Positions 26,391-36,303 of a stretch of 64,000 nucleotides of DNA are shown piece after piece. Location of the stretch: positions 1 through 64,000 of the forward strand of contig NZ_JAGOLP010000016.1 in assembly GCF_017994015.1 (NCBI RefSeq). Direction: 5' to 3'. Under the pieces are notes generated by a model. It was not told the origin of the DNA, ran no database searches, and saw only the letters and a program-made list of their open reading frames with translations. Every line of letters starts with the position of its first letter. The stretch's first letter is position 1. Made by a program: the position numbers and the translations under genes. This DNA is from Ferrovibrio sp. GTDB lineage: Bacteria; Pseudomonadota; Alphaproteobacteria; Ferrovibrionales; Ferrovibrionaceae.

Positions 26391-27077
26391 ATGCCGCAGA
26401 ACCCGGAACCGCTGACCACCGACCTGCTGCTGCATGCCTATGCCAGCGGCTATTTTCCGATGGCCGACAGCGCCGACGATCCGGGTTATTACTGGGTATA
26501 CCCTGAGCGGCGCGGCGTGATCCCGCTGGATCATTTCCACCTGCCGCGTTCGCTGGCCAAGACATTACGGCGCGGCCCGTTCCGGGTGCGGGTGGATCAT
26601 GATTTTCCGGCGGTGATTGCGGCCTGCGCCGAACCCTCGCCCGATCCGCTGGATATGCGGCGCAACACCTGGATCAACCAGCCGATCCGCGCGGCTTACA
26701 TCGAACTGCATCGGCGCGGTTTTGCCCATAGCGTGGAATGCTACGATGTCGGCGACAGGCTGGTCGGCGGGCTTTATGGCGTGCGGCTGAATGGCGCCTT
26801 CTTTGGCGAGAGCATGTTCAGCCGCGCCACCGATGCTTCCAAGCTGGCGCTGGCCTATCTGGTGGCGCGGCTGCGGCTGGGCGGTTTCCTGCTGCTCGAT
26901 ACCCAGTTCCAAACCCCGCATCTGGCCCGCTTCGGCACCGAGGAGATTCCGCGCGCCGAGTATCTGCATCGCCTGCAGGCAGCGTTGGCGGTGCGGGCCG
27001 ATTTCCGACGCATGGCGCCAGAGCCCGCGCCAGACGAAGTGCTGGCAGCCTTGCCCAAAAGGACATCGCATGGATAG
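26391..27077 (+). CDS. aat: Leucyl/phenylalanyl-tRNA--protein transferase
   Basis: 228 residues. Transfers Leu or Phe from tRNA to N-terminal Arg/Lys of proteins, marking them for ClpAP via the N-end rule. Seen: [32 protein letters not shown], the [22 protein letters not shown] core with its FFGESMFS motif, and [15 protein letters not shown]. It follows accC by 24 nt. Its last 8 nt overlap the start of the next gene. Confidence 0.95.
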   Translation: MPQNPEPLTTDLLLHAYASGYFPMADSADDPGYYWVYPERRGVIPLDHFHLPRSLAKTLRRGPFRVRVDHDFPAVIAACAEPSPDPLDMRRNTWINQPIRAAYIELHRRGFAHSVECYDVGDRLVGGLYGVRLNGAFFGESMFSRATDASKLALAYLVARLRLGGFLLLDTQFQTPHLARFGTEEIPRAEYLHRLQAALAVRADFRRMAPEPAPDEVLAALPKRTSHG

Positions 27078-28131
27078 CGTGACTCAGCTTTTGTTTGGCG
27101 GCGTGCTGGCAGCGGCCGGATTTCGCAAAAGCCTGGGGCGCCGCGCCGTGGCGGCCGGCGGGCTGATCGCCACCCTGCCCGATCTGGATGTGCTTTCCGG
27201 CCTGATCGGTCAGCCGAGCGTGGTGGATAGCTGGCAGCATCACCGCGCCATCAGCCATTCCTTTCCGGCCACGCTGGTTTATGGCGCCGCCATCGGCTGG
27301 CTGATCTGGAAAGCCGGCCGTCTGCGCCGCCCGCAGCTTGAAGCCGAGATGGATACGGCCCGACGCGGCCAGTGGATGTGGCTTGGCACCCTCTGCGCCG
27401 TCACCCATCCGATGCTCGACCTGTTCACCGCCTATGGCACACAATTGCTGGCGCCATTCAGCGATGTGCGTTTCGCCATCAACGCGATGCCGATTATCGA
27501 TCCGCTCTATTCGCTGCCGCTGCTGCTGGTGTTTCTGTTTGCGCTGACCAGCCGACGACTGGCCGATGCAGCACAGCGCGCCGCGCAACTGGCCCTGGTC
27601 TATGTCTTTTTGTACACCACGATGGCCTGGGGCATCGGCCTGCATCTGGAGCAGCGCGCGCGCAACCAACTGGCAGCAAACGCACCCGGCGCGGCCATGG
27701 CGCGGATCAGCGCCTTTCCGGTGATTTTCCAGCCCTGGTGGCGCCGCATCGTTGTTGATCGGCCGGATGAAATCCTGATCGGCTTCGTTTCACCCTTAAG
27801 CGCCAAGCCCATTGCCTGGCAGCGTTTTCCACGCCTGCCGGCCAGCGCCGCGCTGGATGCCGTGCAAGCAAGCCATGAAGCCCAGGTCTTCCGCTGGTTT
27901 TCCAGCGATCATCTGCATTGGACGGTGCAGGCTTCTGGCGCCACAACCATCGTCGAAGCCCGCGACTACCGTTATGGCATGCCGGGCGAAAGCATTCTGG
28001 GTTTCTGGGGCCTGCGCTTCCGTGTTGATCCCGAGGGCAGGCTGAGCGGTACACCCGAAAGGCTATCCGAGCGGCCGGGCTTCACCTGGGCGGCGTTTGG
28101 CGCATTGCTGGATGGTGTTCGCGGTCGCTGA
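27070..28131 (+). CDS. Membrane-bound metal-dependent hydrolase (YdjM/LexA-binding-like)
   Basis: 353 residues. N-terminal half resembles DUF457/YdjM-type membrane hydrolases: [25 protein letters not shown] and [20 protein letters not shown] contribute His/Asp ligands between about four hydrophobic segments (27-50 weakly, 70-88, 145-165, 178-195). The C-terminal 150 residues are extracytoplasmic and beta-rich. ATG at 27070 with AAAAGGA 6 nt upstream, overlapping the aat stop by 8 nt, so expression is probably coupled. Biological substrate unknown. Confidence 0.8.
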   Translation: MDSVTQLLFGGVLAAAGFRKSLGRRAVAAGGLIATLPDLDVLSGLIGQPSVVDSWQHHRAISHSFPATLVYGAAIGWLIWKAGRLRRPQLEAEMDTARRGQWMWLGTLCAVTHPMLDLFTAYGTQLLAPFSDVRFAINAMPIIDPLYSLPLLLVFLFALTSRRLADAAQRAAQLALVYVFLYTTMAWGIGLHLEQRARNQLAANAPGAAMARISAFPVIFQPWWRRIVVDRPDEILIGFVSPLSAKPIAWQRFPRLPASAALDAVQASHEAQVFRWFSSDHLHWTVQASGATTIVEARDYRYGMPGESILGFWGLRFRVDPEGRLSGTPERLSERPGFTWAAFGALLDGVRGR

Positions 28132-28136
28132 GATTA

Positions 28137-28151
28137 GAGCAAAACGTGCTC
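28137..28151. terminator. Short hairpin between convergent genes
   Basis: GAGCA / TGCTC arms around a 5-nt loop, directly after the hydrolase stop and overlapping the last codon of the DUF2155 gene. Only 5 bp and no U-tract, so weak as a terminator. Confidence 0.25.
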
Positions 28152-28593
28152 AGCGCGGCTTGGCGCGGCAATCCACCACCCACACATCATAGACCGGGTG
28201 TTCCAGCGGATTGAGCGCCGGGCTGGACGCAAACATCCAGCCGGCAAAACGCTGCACCGGGGTTTCGCCCGGGCGCTCTTCAACGATTTCAAGATAGGCC
28301 GCACTTTCCGGCGGATATTCCGGCGGCCGCTTGCGGCAGACACGCGGCGTTACCTTCAATGTGCCAAAGCCGATAGTCTGGTCGATCGCCACTTCGAAGG
28401 TGATGATACGGGCGGTGATCTTGTCCAACCCCTGCAACACTGCCAGCGGCATCGGATTGCTGGGCAGCGCATCATTGGGCGCCGCAAGCGACGGCGCCGG
28501 CTGCGCCGCTGCCGGCAAGGTCGCCCAGCTTAGCAGCATGCCGGCCAGCAGCCCGCAGGATAATGCCCGCCATGATGCCAGGGAGTGGCGCAT
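28150..28593 (-). CDS. DUF2155 exported protein
   Basis: 147 residues. Signal peptide about 1-30 ending PAAA. The mature part has the DUF2155 hallmarks LDKITARIITFEVAIDQ, FGTLKVTPRVCRKRPPE and FAGWMFASSPALNPLEHPVY, ending VWVVDC; the two Cys may form a disulfide. Alphaproteobacterial family of unknown biochemical role, commonly next to the NDUFA12 homologue as here. It starts 6 nt after the mlaD stop, so NDUFA12-mlaD-DUF2155 form one operon. Confidence 0.9.
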   Translation of the reverse strand: MRHSLASWRALSCGLLAGMLLSWATLPAAAQPAPSLAAPNDALPSNPMPLAVLQGLDKITARIITFEVAIDQTIGFGTLKVTPRVCRKRPPEYPPESAAYLEIVEERPGETPVQRFAGWMFASSPALNPLEHPVYDVWVVDCRAKPR

Positions 28594-28599
28594 GCCGTG

Positions 28600-29076
28600 T
28601 TACTGCGCCTTGGCCTTGTCGCCGCCACTGCTGGCGGTGGCGCTGAAAATCGCCTGGCCAATCAGGTCCATAAGGCTCACCGAACCCTGGGTGAATTTGA
28701 TTTTCTCGCCCGCCTTCAGCATGGCATCGCTGCCGCCCGGCTCAATCGACAGGTAATTGCCGCCGAGCAGGCTTTCAGACGCGATCTTGGCCGCCGAATC
28801 ATCCGGCAGCTTGTAGCGGCCATCCACCGTGAAGGTGACCACCGCATCATAAGTTTTGGGATCGAGCGTCTGCCCGGTGATGGTGCCGATCTTGATCCCC
28901 GAAAGCCGCACATCGCTGCCGATATTGAGGCCGTCGGCACGATTGAAATGCGCCTTCAATTCATAGCCGGTGACGCCGCCGCCAACCCCGGCGGTGCTAT
29001 AGGCAAAAGCCAGGAAAAAGCCGGCCACGGCAAGCACCACGGCGCCAATCAGAGTTTCAACCAGATTACCTTGCAT
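28600..29076 (-). CDS. mlaD: MCE-domain lipid transport protein MlaD-like
   Basis: 158 residues. One N-terminal TM (LIGAVVLAVAGFFLAFAYS, about 9-27) and a single MCE domain (YELKAHFNRADGLNIGSDVR, about 38-115) with a short C-terminal tail. MlaD hexamers with MlaFEB carry phospholipids between membranes to keep outer-membrane asymmetry. No mlaE, mlaF, mlaB or mlaC is in the window, so partners must be elsewhere. The gap to NDUFA12 is 12 nt. Confidence 0.88.
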   Translation of the reverse strand: MQGNLVETLIGAVVLAVAGFFLAFAYSTAGVGGGVTGYELKAHFNRADGLNIGSDVRLSGIKIGTITGQTLDPKTYDAVVTFTVDGRYKLPDDSAAKIASESLLGGNYLSIEPGGSDAMLKAGEKIKFTQGSVSLMDLIGQAIFSATASSGGDKAKAQ

Positions 29077-29088
29077 GTTCAGCCCCGC

Positions 29089-29424
29089 CTATTCGGGCCG
29101 CCAGGCTTCATAATCGCCGGTGGCCTTGGGGCGTTCGCCGCCGCCCTGGCCGGCCGGATGATACGCATAGGGCGTGCCGGTCAGATTCGGCAGATGCTCT
29201 TTTTCCCATTTATGGTGGGGCACGCCATCAACAGGCGCATCATCCACAGTGTGGTGCAGCCAGGCATGCCATTCCGGCGGCACTTTGGATGCTTCCGGCA
29301 GGCCGTTGAAGATCACCCAGCGCCGGCGGCCGCTGCGCTCGCGGAAATACTTGTTGCCGAAACTGTCGCTACCGACCGCCTCGCCTTTCCACCAAGTATA
29401 GAGCTTTGTGCCGAACAGACTCAT
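29089..29424 (-). CDS. NDUFA12-family complex I accessory protein
   Basis: 111 residues. Homologue of mitochondrial complex I subunit NDUFA12 (B17.2), found in alphaproteobacteria. Seen: LFGTKLYTWWKGEAVGSDSF, GNKYFRERSGRRRWVIFNG, PEWHAWLHHTVDDAP. It probably binds the peripheral arm of NADH:ubiquinone oxidoreductase. The ATG at 29424 is chosen over one 63 nt upstream because it matches the family N-terminus and follows GGGGAAG. Confidence 0.92.
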   Translation of the reverse strand: MSLFGTKLYTWWKGEAVGSDSFGNKYFRERSGRRRWVIFNGLPEASKVPPEWHAWLHHTVDDAPVDGVPHHKWEKEHLPNLTGTPYAYHPAGQGGGERPKATGDYEAWRPE

Positions 29425-29495
29425 GATCTTGCTTCCCCGCGCTGCTGGTGCGCCGAATTTCGGGCGGACTATGGCATCCGTTCGCAAAAGCGTAA

Positions 29496-29510
29496 AGCCC
29501 CTATAGGGCT
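29496..29510 (-). terminator. Probable terminator after DUF2059 gene
   Basis: On the minus strand, 2 nt after the TAG, AGCCC-TATAG-GGGCT forms a 5-bp stem followed by a T-rich run (TTTACGCTTTT). Modest strength. Confidence 0.4.
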
Positions 29511-29512
29511 AT

Positions 29513-30088
29513 CTATTTCATCACCAGAAGGCCGATTTCGGTGGCAAATTCACGGCCTAATTCGGCCTGCGCGCTGCGCTCGAAGCCCGGATATTTGGTC
29601 ATCACCTTTTCCAGGCCGGGCCGACCGGCAAAATCCTCGGCCCGCAGCAGGTCGCCGGCCTTCACATTACCGCCGCGGCCGACACTCAGCAGCGCCCGGC
29701 CCACCGCTGTGGCAATCAGCCGCTGGCCATCATCACTGGCAAAATAATCGTTCAAGGCCAGCAATTCGCTGCGGCTGTAATGCGCCAGCGCGGCATTGGC
29801 CACCGCGCCGCGGAAGCGCGCCCCTGCCCCCGGCGCCCGCTCGCGGAGTAGCCGGGCCTTCATCTGCTCTTCCTGCGTGCCCTGGGGCATGAATTGCAGA
29901 TAAAGCTGCAAAATCGAATCGACGCGCTTTTCCAGACCCAGCGTGTCCATCAGCCGGTCGGCGGCCTGACGGGTCGCCTTGTCAGGCACCGCGGCCTGGG
30001 CCGCAGGCACAAAACCTGGGTCGCCCCCTGGGGTCCAGAGGGGAACAGCCAGGAACACTATCAGCAGCAGGGGAATGAAGCGGCGCAT
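29513..30088 (-). CDS. DUF2059-like exported protein
   Basis: 191 residues. Signal peptide MRRFIPLLLIVFLAVPLW, cleavage near AQA (about residue 32). The mature helical part contains ADRLMDTLGLEKRVDSILQL and YSRSELLALNDYFASDDGQR, as in DUF2059 proteins (YSRSEL..L..FY.S..G pattern). Periplasmic, function unknown. The ATG at 30088 gives the signal peptide directly; a longer frame to 30229 would overlap the nrdJ control region and is rejected. Confidence 0.75.
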   Translation of the reverse strand: MRRFIPLLLIVFLAVPLWTPGGDPGFVPAAQAAVPDKATRQAADRLMDTLGLEKRVDSILQLYLQFMPQGTQEEQMKARLLRERAPGAGARFRGAVANAALAHYSRSELLALNDYFASDDGQRLIATAVGRALLSVGRGGNVKAGDLLRAEDFAGRPGLEKVMTKYPGFERSAQAELGREFATEIGLLVMK

Positions 30089-30167
30089 GGCGACAGAATA
30101 GCATGACCGGCAAGGCGAAAATATGGCGTTATCGTTCCAATAGCGGATTGACCCACGCCCGAGCCAT

Positions 30168-30183
30168 CCCCTAGATTTAGGCC
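30168..30183. promoter_or_regulatory. NrdR-like box 1 (weaker)
   Basis: CCCCTAGATTTAGGCC matches the NrdR-box consensus acaCwATATATwGtgt at 9 of 16 positions and is itself a near palindrome. It lies exactly 31 bp upstream of the better box, the usual spacing for paired NrdR sites. Confidence 0.35.
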
Positions 30184-30198
30184 AAGCGAGCTGGCGGG

Positions 30199-30214
30199 CC
30201 ACCAGATATAGTGT
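30199..30214. promoter_or_regulatory. NrdR-like box 2
   Basis: CCACCAGATATAGTGT matches the NrdR-box consensus at 13 of 16 positions, 62 nt before the nrdJ ATG. NrdR represses ribonucleotide reductase genes according to the ATP/dATP state, so nrdJ is a fitting target. TTGACC at 30220-30225 may be the -35. Confidence 0.55.
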
Positions 30215-30275
30215 TTTGGTTGACCTCAAGTGCTTGATTCCGTGGACATATTTTCGAGTCGGGGAGCGTTACTGG

Positions 30276-33200
30276 ATGCGCATTCAAAGGCATTTCACCA
30301 ATCAGGGCGCCTCGGCTTATGACGGGATCGAATTCCGCCTCACCACCAGCGAAATCCGCAATCCGGATGGCTCTGTGGTGTTCCGGCTCGACAAACTGGA
30401 AGTGCCCGCCGGCTGGTCGCAGGTGGCCGCCGATGTGTTGGCGCAGAAATATTTCCGCCGCGCCGGGGTGCCGGCCGCGCTGAAGCCGGTGCAGGAACCG
30501 GATGTGCCGGCCTGGCTGTGGCGCCAGCAGCCGGACGATGCGGCGCTGGCCAAGCTGCCCGAAGCCGAACGCTTCGGCGAGGAAACCTCGGCCCGCCAGG
30601 TTTTTGACCGGCTGGCCGGCACCTGGACCTATTGGGGCTGGAAGGGCGGCTATTTCGATTCGGAAGACGATGCCCGCGCTTATTTCGATGAAATGCGCTA
30701 CATGCTGGCGGCCCAGGTCGGCGCGCCGAATTCGCCGCAATGGTTCAACACCGGTCTGCATTGGGCCTATGGCATCGACGGCCCGGCCCAGGGCCATCAT
30801 TATGTGGATTACCGCACCGGCGAATTGGTGAAATCCAGTTCGGCCTATGAGCATCCGCAGCCGCATGCCTGCTTCATCCAGTCGGTGGCCGACGACCTCG
30901 TGAACGAGGGCGGCATCATGGATTTGTGGACCCGCGAGGCGCGGCTGTTCAAATACGGCTCCGGCACCGGCTCGAATTTCTCGCGCGTGCGCGGCGAGAA
31001 TGAAAAGCTGGCCGGCGGCGGCAAATCCTCCGGCCTGATGAGTTTCCTCAAGATCGGCGACCGCGCTGCCGGCGCGATCAAATCCGGCGGCACCACGCGC
31101 CGCGCCGCCAAGATGGTGATCTGCGACATCGACCATCCGGATATCGAAGCCTTCATCGACTGGAAGGTGATCGAGGAGCAGAAGGTGGCCGCTTTGGTGG
31201 CCGGCTCGAAACTGGCGCGGAAGCATCTCAATCTGGTGCTGAAAGCCTGCGGCGAAGGCACCGATCCGAAGCAGAATGCCGCCCTGCGCCGCGAAATCCG
31301 CGCCGCCCGCGCCGCGATGATTCCGGAAAACTATGTGCAGCGCGTGATCCAGTTCGCCCAGCAGGGCTATACCGAGATTGATTTCCGCGCCTATGACACG
31401 GATTGGGATGGCGAGGCTTATCTCACTGTCTCGGGGCAGAATTCCAACAATTCCGTGCGCGTGGGCGACGATTTCCTGCGCGCCGTGGAAATGGATGCAG
31501 ATTGGACCCTGACCCGCCGCACCGATGGCAAGCCGGCCAAGACCCTGCCGGCCCGGGCTTTGTGGGACAAGATCGGCCAGGCCGCCTGGGCTTCGGCCGA
31601 TCCCGGCCTGCAATATGACAGCACGATCAACGACTGGCATACCTGCCCCGAGGATGGCCGCATCAATGCGTCCAACCCCTGTTCCGAATACATGTTCCTG
31701 GACGATACGGCCTGCAACCTGGCCTCGCTGAACCTGATGTGCTTCCGTCGCGCCGATGGCCGCTTCGATGCCGATGGTTTTGCCCATGCCTGCCGATTGT
31801 GGACCATCACGCTGGAAATCAGCGTGCTGATGGCGCAATTCCCCAGCCGCGAGATTGCCAAGCTTTCGTATGAATTCCGCACCCTGGGCCTGGGTTATGC
31901 CAATCTCGGCGCCCTGTTGATGAGCTGCGGCCTGTCCTACGATTCGGATGCCGGCCGCGCCATGTGTGGCGCCATCACGGCGCTGATGACCGGCACTGCC
32001 TATGCCACGTCGGCCGAGATGGCGGCTGAACTGGGCGCCTTCCCCGGCCATGCCCGCAATGCCGAGGCGATGCTGCGGGTGATCCGCAACCATCGCCGCG
32101 CAGCTTTGGGCGAGCGTATCGGCTATGAGGCACTCAGCACCCTGCCGCTGCCGCTGGACGCGGCCAATTGCGCCGATGCCGACCTGCTGGCGGCGGCGCA
32201 GACCAGCTGGGATTGCGCCCTGGCGCTGGGCGAGCAATACGGTTTCCGCAATGCCCAGGTCAGTGTGATCGCGCCCACCGGCACTATCGGCCTGGTGATG
32301 GATTGCGACACCACCGGGATCGAGCCGGATTTCGCGCTGGTGAAATTCAAGAAGCTGGCCGGCGGCGGCTATTTCAAGATCATCAACCGCACCGTGCCGC
32401 TGGCCTTGCGCACGCTGGGCTACAGCGAAGGCGAAATCCGCGCCATCATCGACTATGCCGTGGGCCATGGCAGCCTGCGCGGCGCCCCGGGCGTCAACCA
32501 TTCGGCATTGAAGGCCAAGGGTTTCACGCCGGAAGCCATTGCCAAGGTGGAAGCTGGCCTGCGCACCGCCTTCGACATCAAGTTCGTGATCAACCGCTTC
32601 ACGCTCGGCACCGGCTTCTGCATCAACGCGCTCGGCATTTCGGAAGCGCGGCTGAATGCGCCGGATTTTGATCTGCTGACCGCGCTGGGTTTCAGCGCCG
32701 ACGATATCGCCGCCGCCAATCTGCATTGCTGCGGCGCCATGACCCTGGAAGGCGCGCCCTATCTCAAGGACGAACACCTGCCGGTTTTTGATTGCGCCAA
32801 TCCCTGCGGCAAGGAAGGCACCCGCTTCCTCTCGGCCGAAAGCCATATCCGCATGATGGCGGCGGCACAGCCCTTCATCACCGGCGCAATTTCCAAAACC
32901 ATCAACATGCCCAACAGCGCCAGCGTGGAGGAATGCACCCAGGCCTATCTGGCGGCCTGGAAGCTGGGCTGCAAGGCGATTGCGCTCTACCGCGATGGTT
33001 CCAAGCTGAGCCAGCCTTTGCAATCGCAATTGCTGGATGATGCCAGCGATGCGGATGACGATGTGGTGGAGCGTATTGTGGAAGCGCCGGCCGCCGCACG
33101 CGCCCAGATTGTGGCCGAGCGCATCGTGGAGAAATATATCGCCGGCCGCCAGCGACTGCCGTTGCGCCGCAAGGGTTATACCCAGAAGGCCGTGGTGGGC

Positions 33201-33926
33201 GGGCATAAAGTGTATCTGCGCACCGGCGAATATGATGATGGCAAGATCGGCGAAATCTTCATCGACATGCACAAGGAAGGCGCCGCCTTCCGCAGCCTGA
33301 TGAATAATTTCGCCATCGCCATTTCCATCGGCCTGCAATATGGCGTGCCGCTGGAGGAATTTGTTGATGCCTTCACCTTCACCCGCTTCGAGCCTTCAGG
33401 CATGGTGGAAGGCAACGATGTGATCAAGATGGCTACGTCGATCCTGGATTACGTGTTCCGCGAACTGGCGGTGAGCTATCTTGGCCGCACCGATCTGGCG
33501 CATGTGCAGCCCGAGGATCTGCTGCCGGATACGCTCGGCGGCAAGGAAGACCACACCACGGCACAGCCTGTCGCGGCCAAGACCACCGCCGCCGCAGTGG
33601 CTGCCGACATGCAACTGGCTTCCAATGGCTATATCCGCTCCAACCTCTACGTGCTGAAGCAGCAGGCTGGGGCGGTGGCGCAGATCGAGACCACGGCGCA
33701 ATTACAGGCGACCGGCACCGATGGCCCTGGCCTCAATCTTGCGGCGGCGATCAATGTGCTGAGCCAGGAGCAGCCGGCCGGCGCCAGCCGCTCCAGCCGC
33801 ATCATGGAAGCGCGCATGAAGGGCTATGAAGGCGATGCCTGCCCGGAATGCGGCAATTTCACCCTGCTGCGCAACGGCACCTGTATGAAATGCGATTCCT
33901 GCGGCGGCACCACGGGTTGCTCATAA
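30276..33926 (+). CDS. nrdJ: Adenosylcobalamin-dependent (class II) ribonucleotide reductase
   Basis: 1216 residues, normal for the large alphaproteobacterial NrdJ. Reduces ribonucleotides to deoxyribonucleotides with B12 in place of a di-iron radical subunit. Seen: [54 protein letters not shown] (Asn-x-Cys-x-Glu active site), [29 protein letters not shown] [10 protein letters not shown], and a C-terminal Cys-rich metal/redox tail (CPECGNF...[14 protein letters not shown]). ATG at 30276 with GGGGAG 9 nt upstream. Two NrdR-like boxes lie upstream; no cobalamin riboswitch is seen. Confidence 0.96.
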   Translation: MRIQRHFTNQGASAYDGIEFRLTTSEIRNPDGSVVFRLDKLEVPAGWSQVAADVLAQKYFRRAGVPAALKPVQEPDVPAWLWRQQPDDAALAKLPEAERFGEETSARQVFDRLAGTWTYWGWKGGYFDSEDDARAYFDEMRYMLAAQVGAPNSPQWFNTGLHWAYGIDGPAQGHHYVDYRTGELVKSSSAYEHPQPHACFIQSVADDLVNEGGIMDLWTREARLFKYGSGTGSNFSRVRGENEKLAGGGKSSGLMSFLKIGDRAAGAIKSGGTTRRAAKMVICDIDHPDIEAFIDWKVIEEQKVAALVAGSKLARKHLNLVLKACGEGTDPKQNAALRREIRAARAAMIPENYVQRVIQFAQQGYTEIDFRAYDTDWDGEAYLTVSGQNSNNSVRVGDDFLRAVEMDADWTLTRRTDGKPAKTLPARALWDKIGQAAWASADPGLQYDSTINDWHTCPEDGRINASNPCSEYMFLDDTACNLASLNLMCFRRADGRFDADGFAHACRLWTITLEISVLMAQFPSREIAKLSYEFRTLGLGYANLGALLMSCGLSYDSDAGRAMCGAITALMTGTAYATSAEMAAELGAFPGHARNAEAMLRVIRNHRRAALGERIGYEALSTLPLPLDAANCADADLLAAAQTSWDCALALGEQYGFRNAQVSVIAPTGTIGLVMDCDTTGIEPDFALVKFKKLAGGGYFKIINRTVPLALRTLGYSEGEIRAIIDYAVGHGSLRGAPGVNHSALKAKGFTPEAIAKVEAGLRTAFDIKFVINRFTLGTGFCINALGISEARLNAPDFDLLTALGFSADDIAAANLHCCGAMTLEGAPYLKDEHLPVFDCANPCGKEGTRFLSAESHIRMMAAAQPFITGAISKTINMPNSASVEECTQAYLAAWKLGCKAIALYRDGSKLSQPLQSQLLDDASDADDDVVERIVEAPAAARAQIVAERIVEKYIAGRQRLPLRRKGYTQKAVVGGHKVYLRTGEYDDGKIGEIFIDMHKEGAAFRSLMNNFAIAISIGLQYGVPLEEFVDAFTFTRFEPSGMVEGNDVIKMATSILDYVFRELAVSYLGRTDLAHVQPEDLLPDTLGGKEDHTTAQPVAAKTTAAAVAADMQLASNGYIRSNLYVLKQQAGAVAQIETTAQLQATGTDGPGLNLAAAINVLSQEQPAGASRSSRIMEARMKGYEGDACPECGNFTLLRNGTCMKCDSCGGTTGCS

Positions 33927-34354
33927 GGCGCCTGCTGCTGCTCCTGGGCCTGCTGCTGGCGCAGCCGGCCCAGGCCGGAGAGGCTGACCTACTGCGCGCA
34001 GTGAATGCCGAACGGGCCAATCACGGCCTGGCGCTGCTGCAAGCCGATGCGCAATTGCGCCAGGCCGCCCAGGCCCATGCCGACGACCTGCCGCTCTGCG
34101 GCCGCCTGAGCCATGACGGCTGCGATGACAGCGACCTGCGCCAGCGCCTGCGCCGCGCCAGCTATGCTTTTGCCCAAGCTGCGGAGAATATCGCGCTCGG
34201 CACACCGGATGCTGCCGCCACGCTGGCGGCCTGGCTCAACAGCCCGGGCCATCGCGCCAACCTGCTGCGGCCCGATCTGCGTGAAGCCGGCCTTGGTCTG
34301 GGCCAGTTGAACGGGCAAATACTCTGGGTGCTGGTATTGGGCCGTCGGATTTGA
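33917..34354 (+). CDS. Exported CAP-domain (SCP/PR1-like) protein
   Basis: About 145 residues. A signal peptide of Leu-rich type ([18 protein letters not shown]) precedes a CAP domain: [20 protein letters not shown], an RLSHDGCDD segment with a probable active-site His, QAAENIALG and [15 protein letters not shown] proteins occur as secreted proteins of varied, often unclear activity. The start is ambiguous: TTG at 33917 (used; overlaps nrdJ by 10 nt and gives a compact signal peptide) or ATG at 33890 (37-nt overlap). Neither has a clear Shine-Dalgarno; reinitiation after nrdJ is likely. Confidence 0.8.
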   Translation: MLIRRLLLLLGLLLAQPAQAGEADLLRAVNAERANHGLALLQADAQLRQAAQAHADDLPLCGRLSHDGCDDSDLRQRLRRASYAFAQAAENIALGTPDAAATLAAWLNSPGHRANLLRPDLREAGLGLGQLNGQILWVLVLGRRI

Positions 34355-34398
34355 TCGGCGTTTACCAATCCGCAATCCGCTGCGTATAGTTAGGCACC

Positions 34399-35334
34399 AT
34401 GACTGGTGCCTTCGAATACAACCCCTGCCCCGCCGACCTGCTGGATCGGCTGGAATCGCATTCGCGCTTCACGCTCTCAATCGGCACCTCGGTGAAGGTT
34501 GGCCGGCAGATGAAGCTGACCCGCACCGATCTCGGCTCCACCAAGCTGACAAGGCGCAACCTGCGCCGCGTGCAATTACAGCAATGCAAGCTGTTCTGCA
34601 CCGACCTGCGCGGCGTGGATGCGGTGGAAGGCGAATTCAACGGCTGCGACATGACCGCCGCCGATCTTTCGGAAGGCAATTTTTCCCAGGCCATGATGCG
34701 CGGCGTCAACCTGAGCCGCGCCATCCTCAACGGCACGCGCTTTGATGGCGCCGATTTCCGCCCCTTCACACCGCCCGACAGCCTGAACGAAACCATGTCC
34801 AGCCGCATTGGCAGCGCCTCGGCGCGCGGCGCTTCCTTTGTGGCGGCAACGCTGAATGATACCGTGTTTGACAAGGCCAATTTGCAGGATGCCAATTTCG
34901 CCTATGCCAATATCAACGGCATGTCGCTGAAAGGTGCCGACCTGCGCGGCGCGGATTTCTCGATGGCCGACCTGCCGGGCGATTTCGGCGAGCAGATCAT
35001 CGCCGCCGGCGGCAAGGTGCCCAAGGCATCCAAACCCGCCACCGTCTATCTGGCGCTGGAAAACCACGCCTCCTGGGTTGCCAGCGACGGCAAGGTGGGC
35101 AAACGCGCCGAACTGGGCGGCTGGAACCTGGTCGGCCTCAATCTCGATGGCGCCGAGCTTTCCGGCGCCGACCTGCGCAATGCCAACATGGCACGGTGCA
35201 GCTTGCGCGGCGCCCGGCTGATCTGCGCCGACCTGCGCGGCGCCAATCTCAGCGCCGCCGATATCAAGGACGCCGACTTTCGCGGCGCCATGCTCGATCA
35301 GGCCTACGGCTTCATGCCTGTTGGCAGTATGTGA
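34399..35334 (+). CDS. Pentapeptide-repeat protein
   Basis: 311 residues. Two blocks of A(D/N)LxX-type repeats: about 45-125 (TDLGSTKLTRRNLRRVQLQQ, CTDLRGVD, AADLSEGNFS) and 155-195 plus 240-300 (GADLRGADFSMADL, GAELSGADLRNANMARCSLR). These should form right-handed quadrilateral beta-helices, split by a non-repeat segment (200-235). The N-terminal 35 residues are not repeat-like. No signal peptide, so probably cytosolic. Function unknown; some relatives shield DNA gyrase, but nothing here shows that. Confidence 0.85.
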   Translation: MTGAFEYNPCPADLLDRLESHSRFTLSIGTSVKVGRQMKLTRTDLGSTKLTRRNLRRVQLQQCKLFCTDLRGVDAVEGEFNGCDMTAADLSEGNFSQAMMRGVNLSRAILNGTRFDGADFRPFTPPDSLNETMSSRIGSASARGASFVAATLNDTVFDKANLQDANFAYANINGMSLKGADLRGADFSMADLPGDFGEQIIAAGGKVPKASKPATVYLALENHASWVASDGKVGKRAELGGWNLVGLNLDGAELSGADLRNANMARCSLRGARLICADLRGANLSAADIKDADFRGAMLDQAYGFMPVGSM

Positions 35335-35337
35335 GCC

Positions 35338-36279
35338 TCAGCCGGCGAAATCCGCCTTCAGCAGCGCGCCGATCTCCGCCAAAGCCTCGTTGGCCTGGGG
35401 CAGCACGCGGCCCATGGTGATGAAGCCGTGGATGCTGCCGGCGAATTCGCGGAAGGTCACTTCGTTGCCGGCCGCCTGCAAGGCCTTGGCATAGGCCTCG
35501 CCTTCATCGCGCAAAGGATCATGGCCGGCCACGATCACCAGGGCCGGCGGCAGGCCGGCCAGCGACGGCGCCTTGAGCGGCGAGGCGCGCCAGTCTTCGC
35601 GGTCCTGCGCACCATTGAGATACATGAGTTGAAACCAGGTCATGCTGCTATGGGTGAGCAGATAACCCTCGGCAAAGCTGCGATGCGACTGGGTGTCCAT
35701 CACCATGTTGGTGGCCGGATAGATCAGCGCCTGGCGCTTCAGCGCCGGCCCGCCGGCATCGCGCGCCAGCAGGGCCACCACGGCGGCAAGGTTGCCGCCG
35801 GCACTATCGCCGCCCACCGCAACGCGGCTGGCATCGATATGCAATTCCTTGGCTTCCTCCACCACCCAGAGCAGGGCGGCAAAGGCATCATCCACGGCGG
35901 CGGGGAATTTATGCTCCGGCCCCATGCGGTAATCCACGCTGACCACGGCGCAGCCGGCAGTGTTGGCCAGGGTGCGGCACACCACATCATGGGTATCCAG
36001 GTCGCCCACTACCCAGCCGCCGCCATGATAAAACAGCAGCACCGGCAAAGCCTGCTTCTTGTCGGCACCCAGCGGCCGGTAATAACGCAGCGGAATCGGA
36101 CCATGCGGGCCGGGTGCCGCCAGGTTGAGCGCCTTGGACACGTCGGGCGCATCCGGGGTCACCGCGGCGCGGGTTTCCTTATACAGCTTACGCGCCGCCT
36201 CGGCGCCGATGGCTTCAAAAGTCGGGCGGTTGGCAGCCGCAACCAGATCGAGCAAGCGCTGGGCTTCGGGATCAAGCAT
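35338..36279 (-). CDS. Alpha/beta hydrolase, hormone-sensitive-lipase family
   Basis: 313 residues. Esterase with the HSL oxyanion motif HGGGWVVGD, nucleophile elbow GGDSAGGNLAA (Ser), catalytic Asp in VIVAGHDPLRDEG and His in EFAGSIHGF. Substrates are probably short acyl esters. Start at 36279 (MLDPEAQRLL) has GTGAG nearby upstream; ATG at 36297 and TTG at 36300 are alternatives. It lies 24 nt after marC and converges on the pentapeptide gene with a 3-nt gap. Confidence 0.88.
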   Translation of the reverse strand: MLDPEAQRLLDLVAAANRPTFEAIGAEAARKLYKETRAAVTPDAPDVSKALNLAAPGPHGPIPLRYYRPLGADKKQALPVLLFYHGGGWVVGDLDTHDVVCRTLANTAGCAVVSVDYRMGPEHKFPAAVDDAFAALLWVVEEAKELHIDASRVAVGGDSAGGNLAAVVALLARDAGGPALKRQALIYPATNMVMDTQSHRSFAEGYLLTHSSMTWFQLMYLNGAQDREDWRASPLKAPSLAGLPPALVIVAGHDPLRDEGEAYAKALQAAGNEVTFREFAGSIHGFITMGRVLPQANEALAEIGALLKADFAG

Positions 36280-36303
36280 GTTGTTCTCACTTTGCATCAA
36301 GTG

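Noticed and set aside
24807..26540. 577-codon minus-strand open frame opposite accC
   Set aside because: Shadow of accB/accC; no motif.
30089..30275. Cobalamin riboswitch upstream of nrdJ
   Set aside because: No B12-box-like sequence; 187 nt hold NrdR-like boxes instead.
30177..33338. 1053-codon minus-strand open frame opposite nrdJ
   Set aside because: Runs antisense to a well-conserved reductase; no domain is recognisable and it covers the NrdR-box region.
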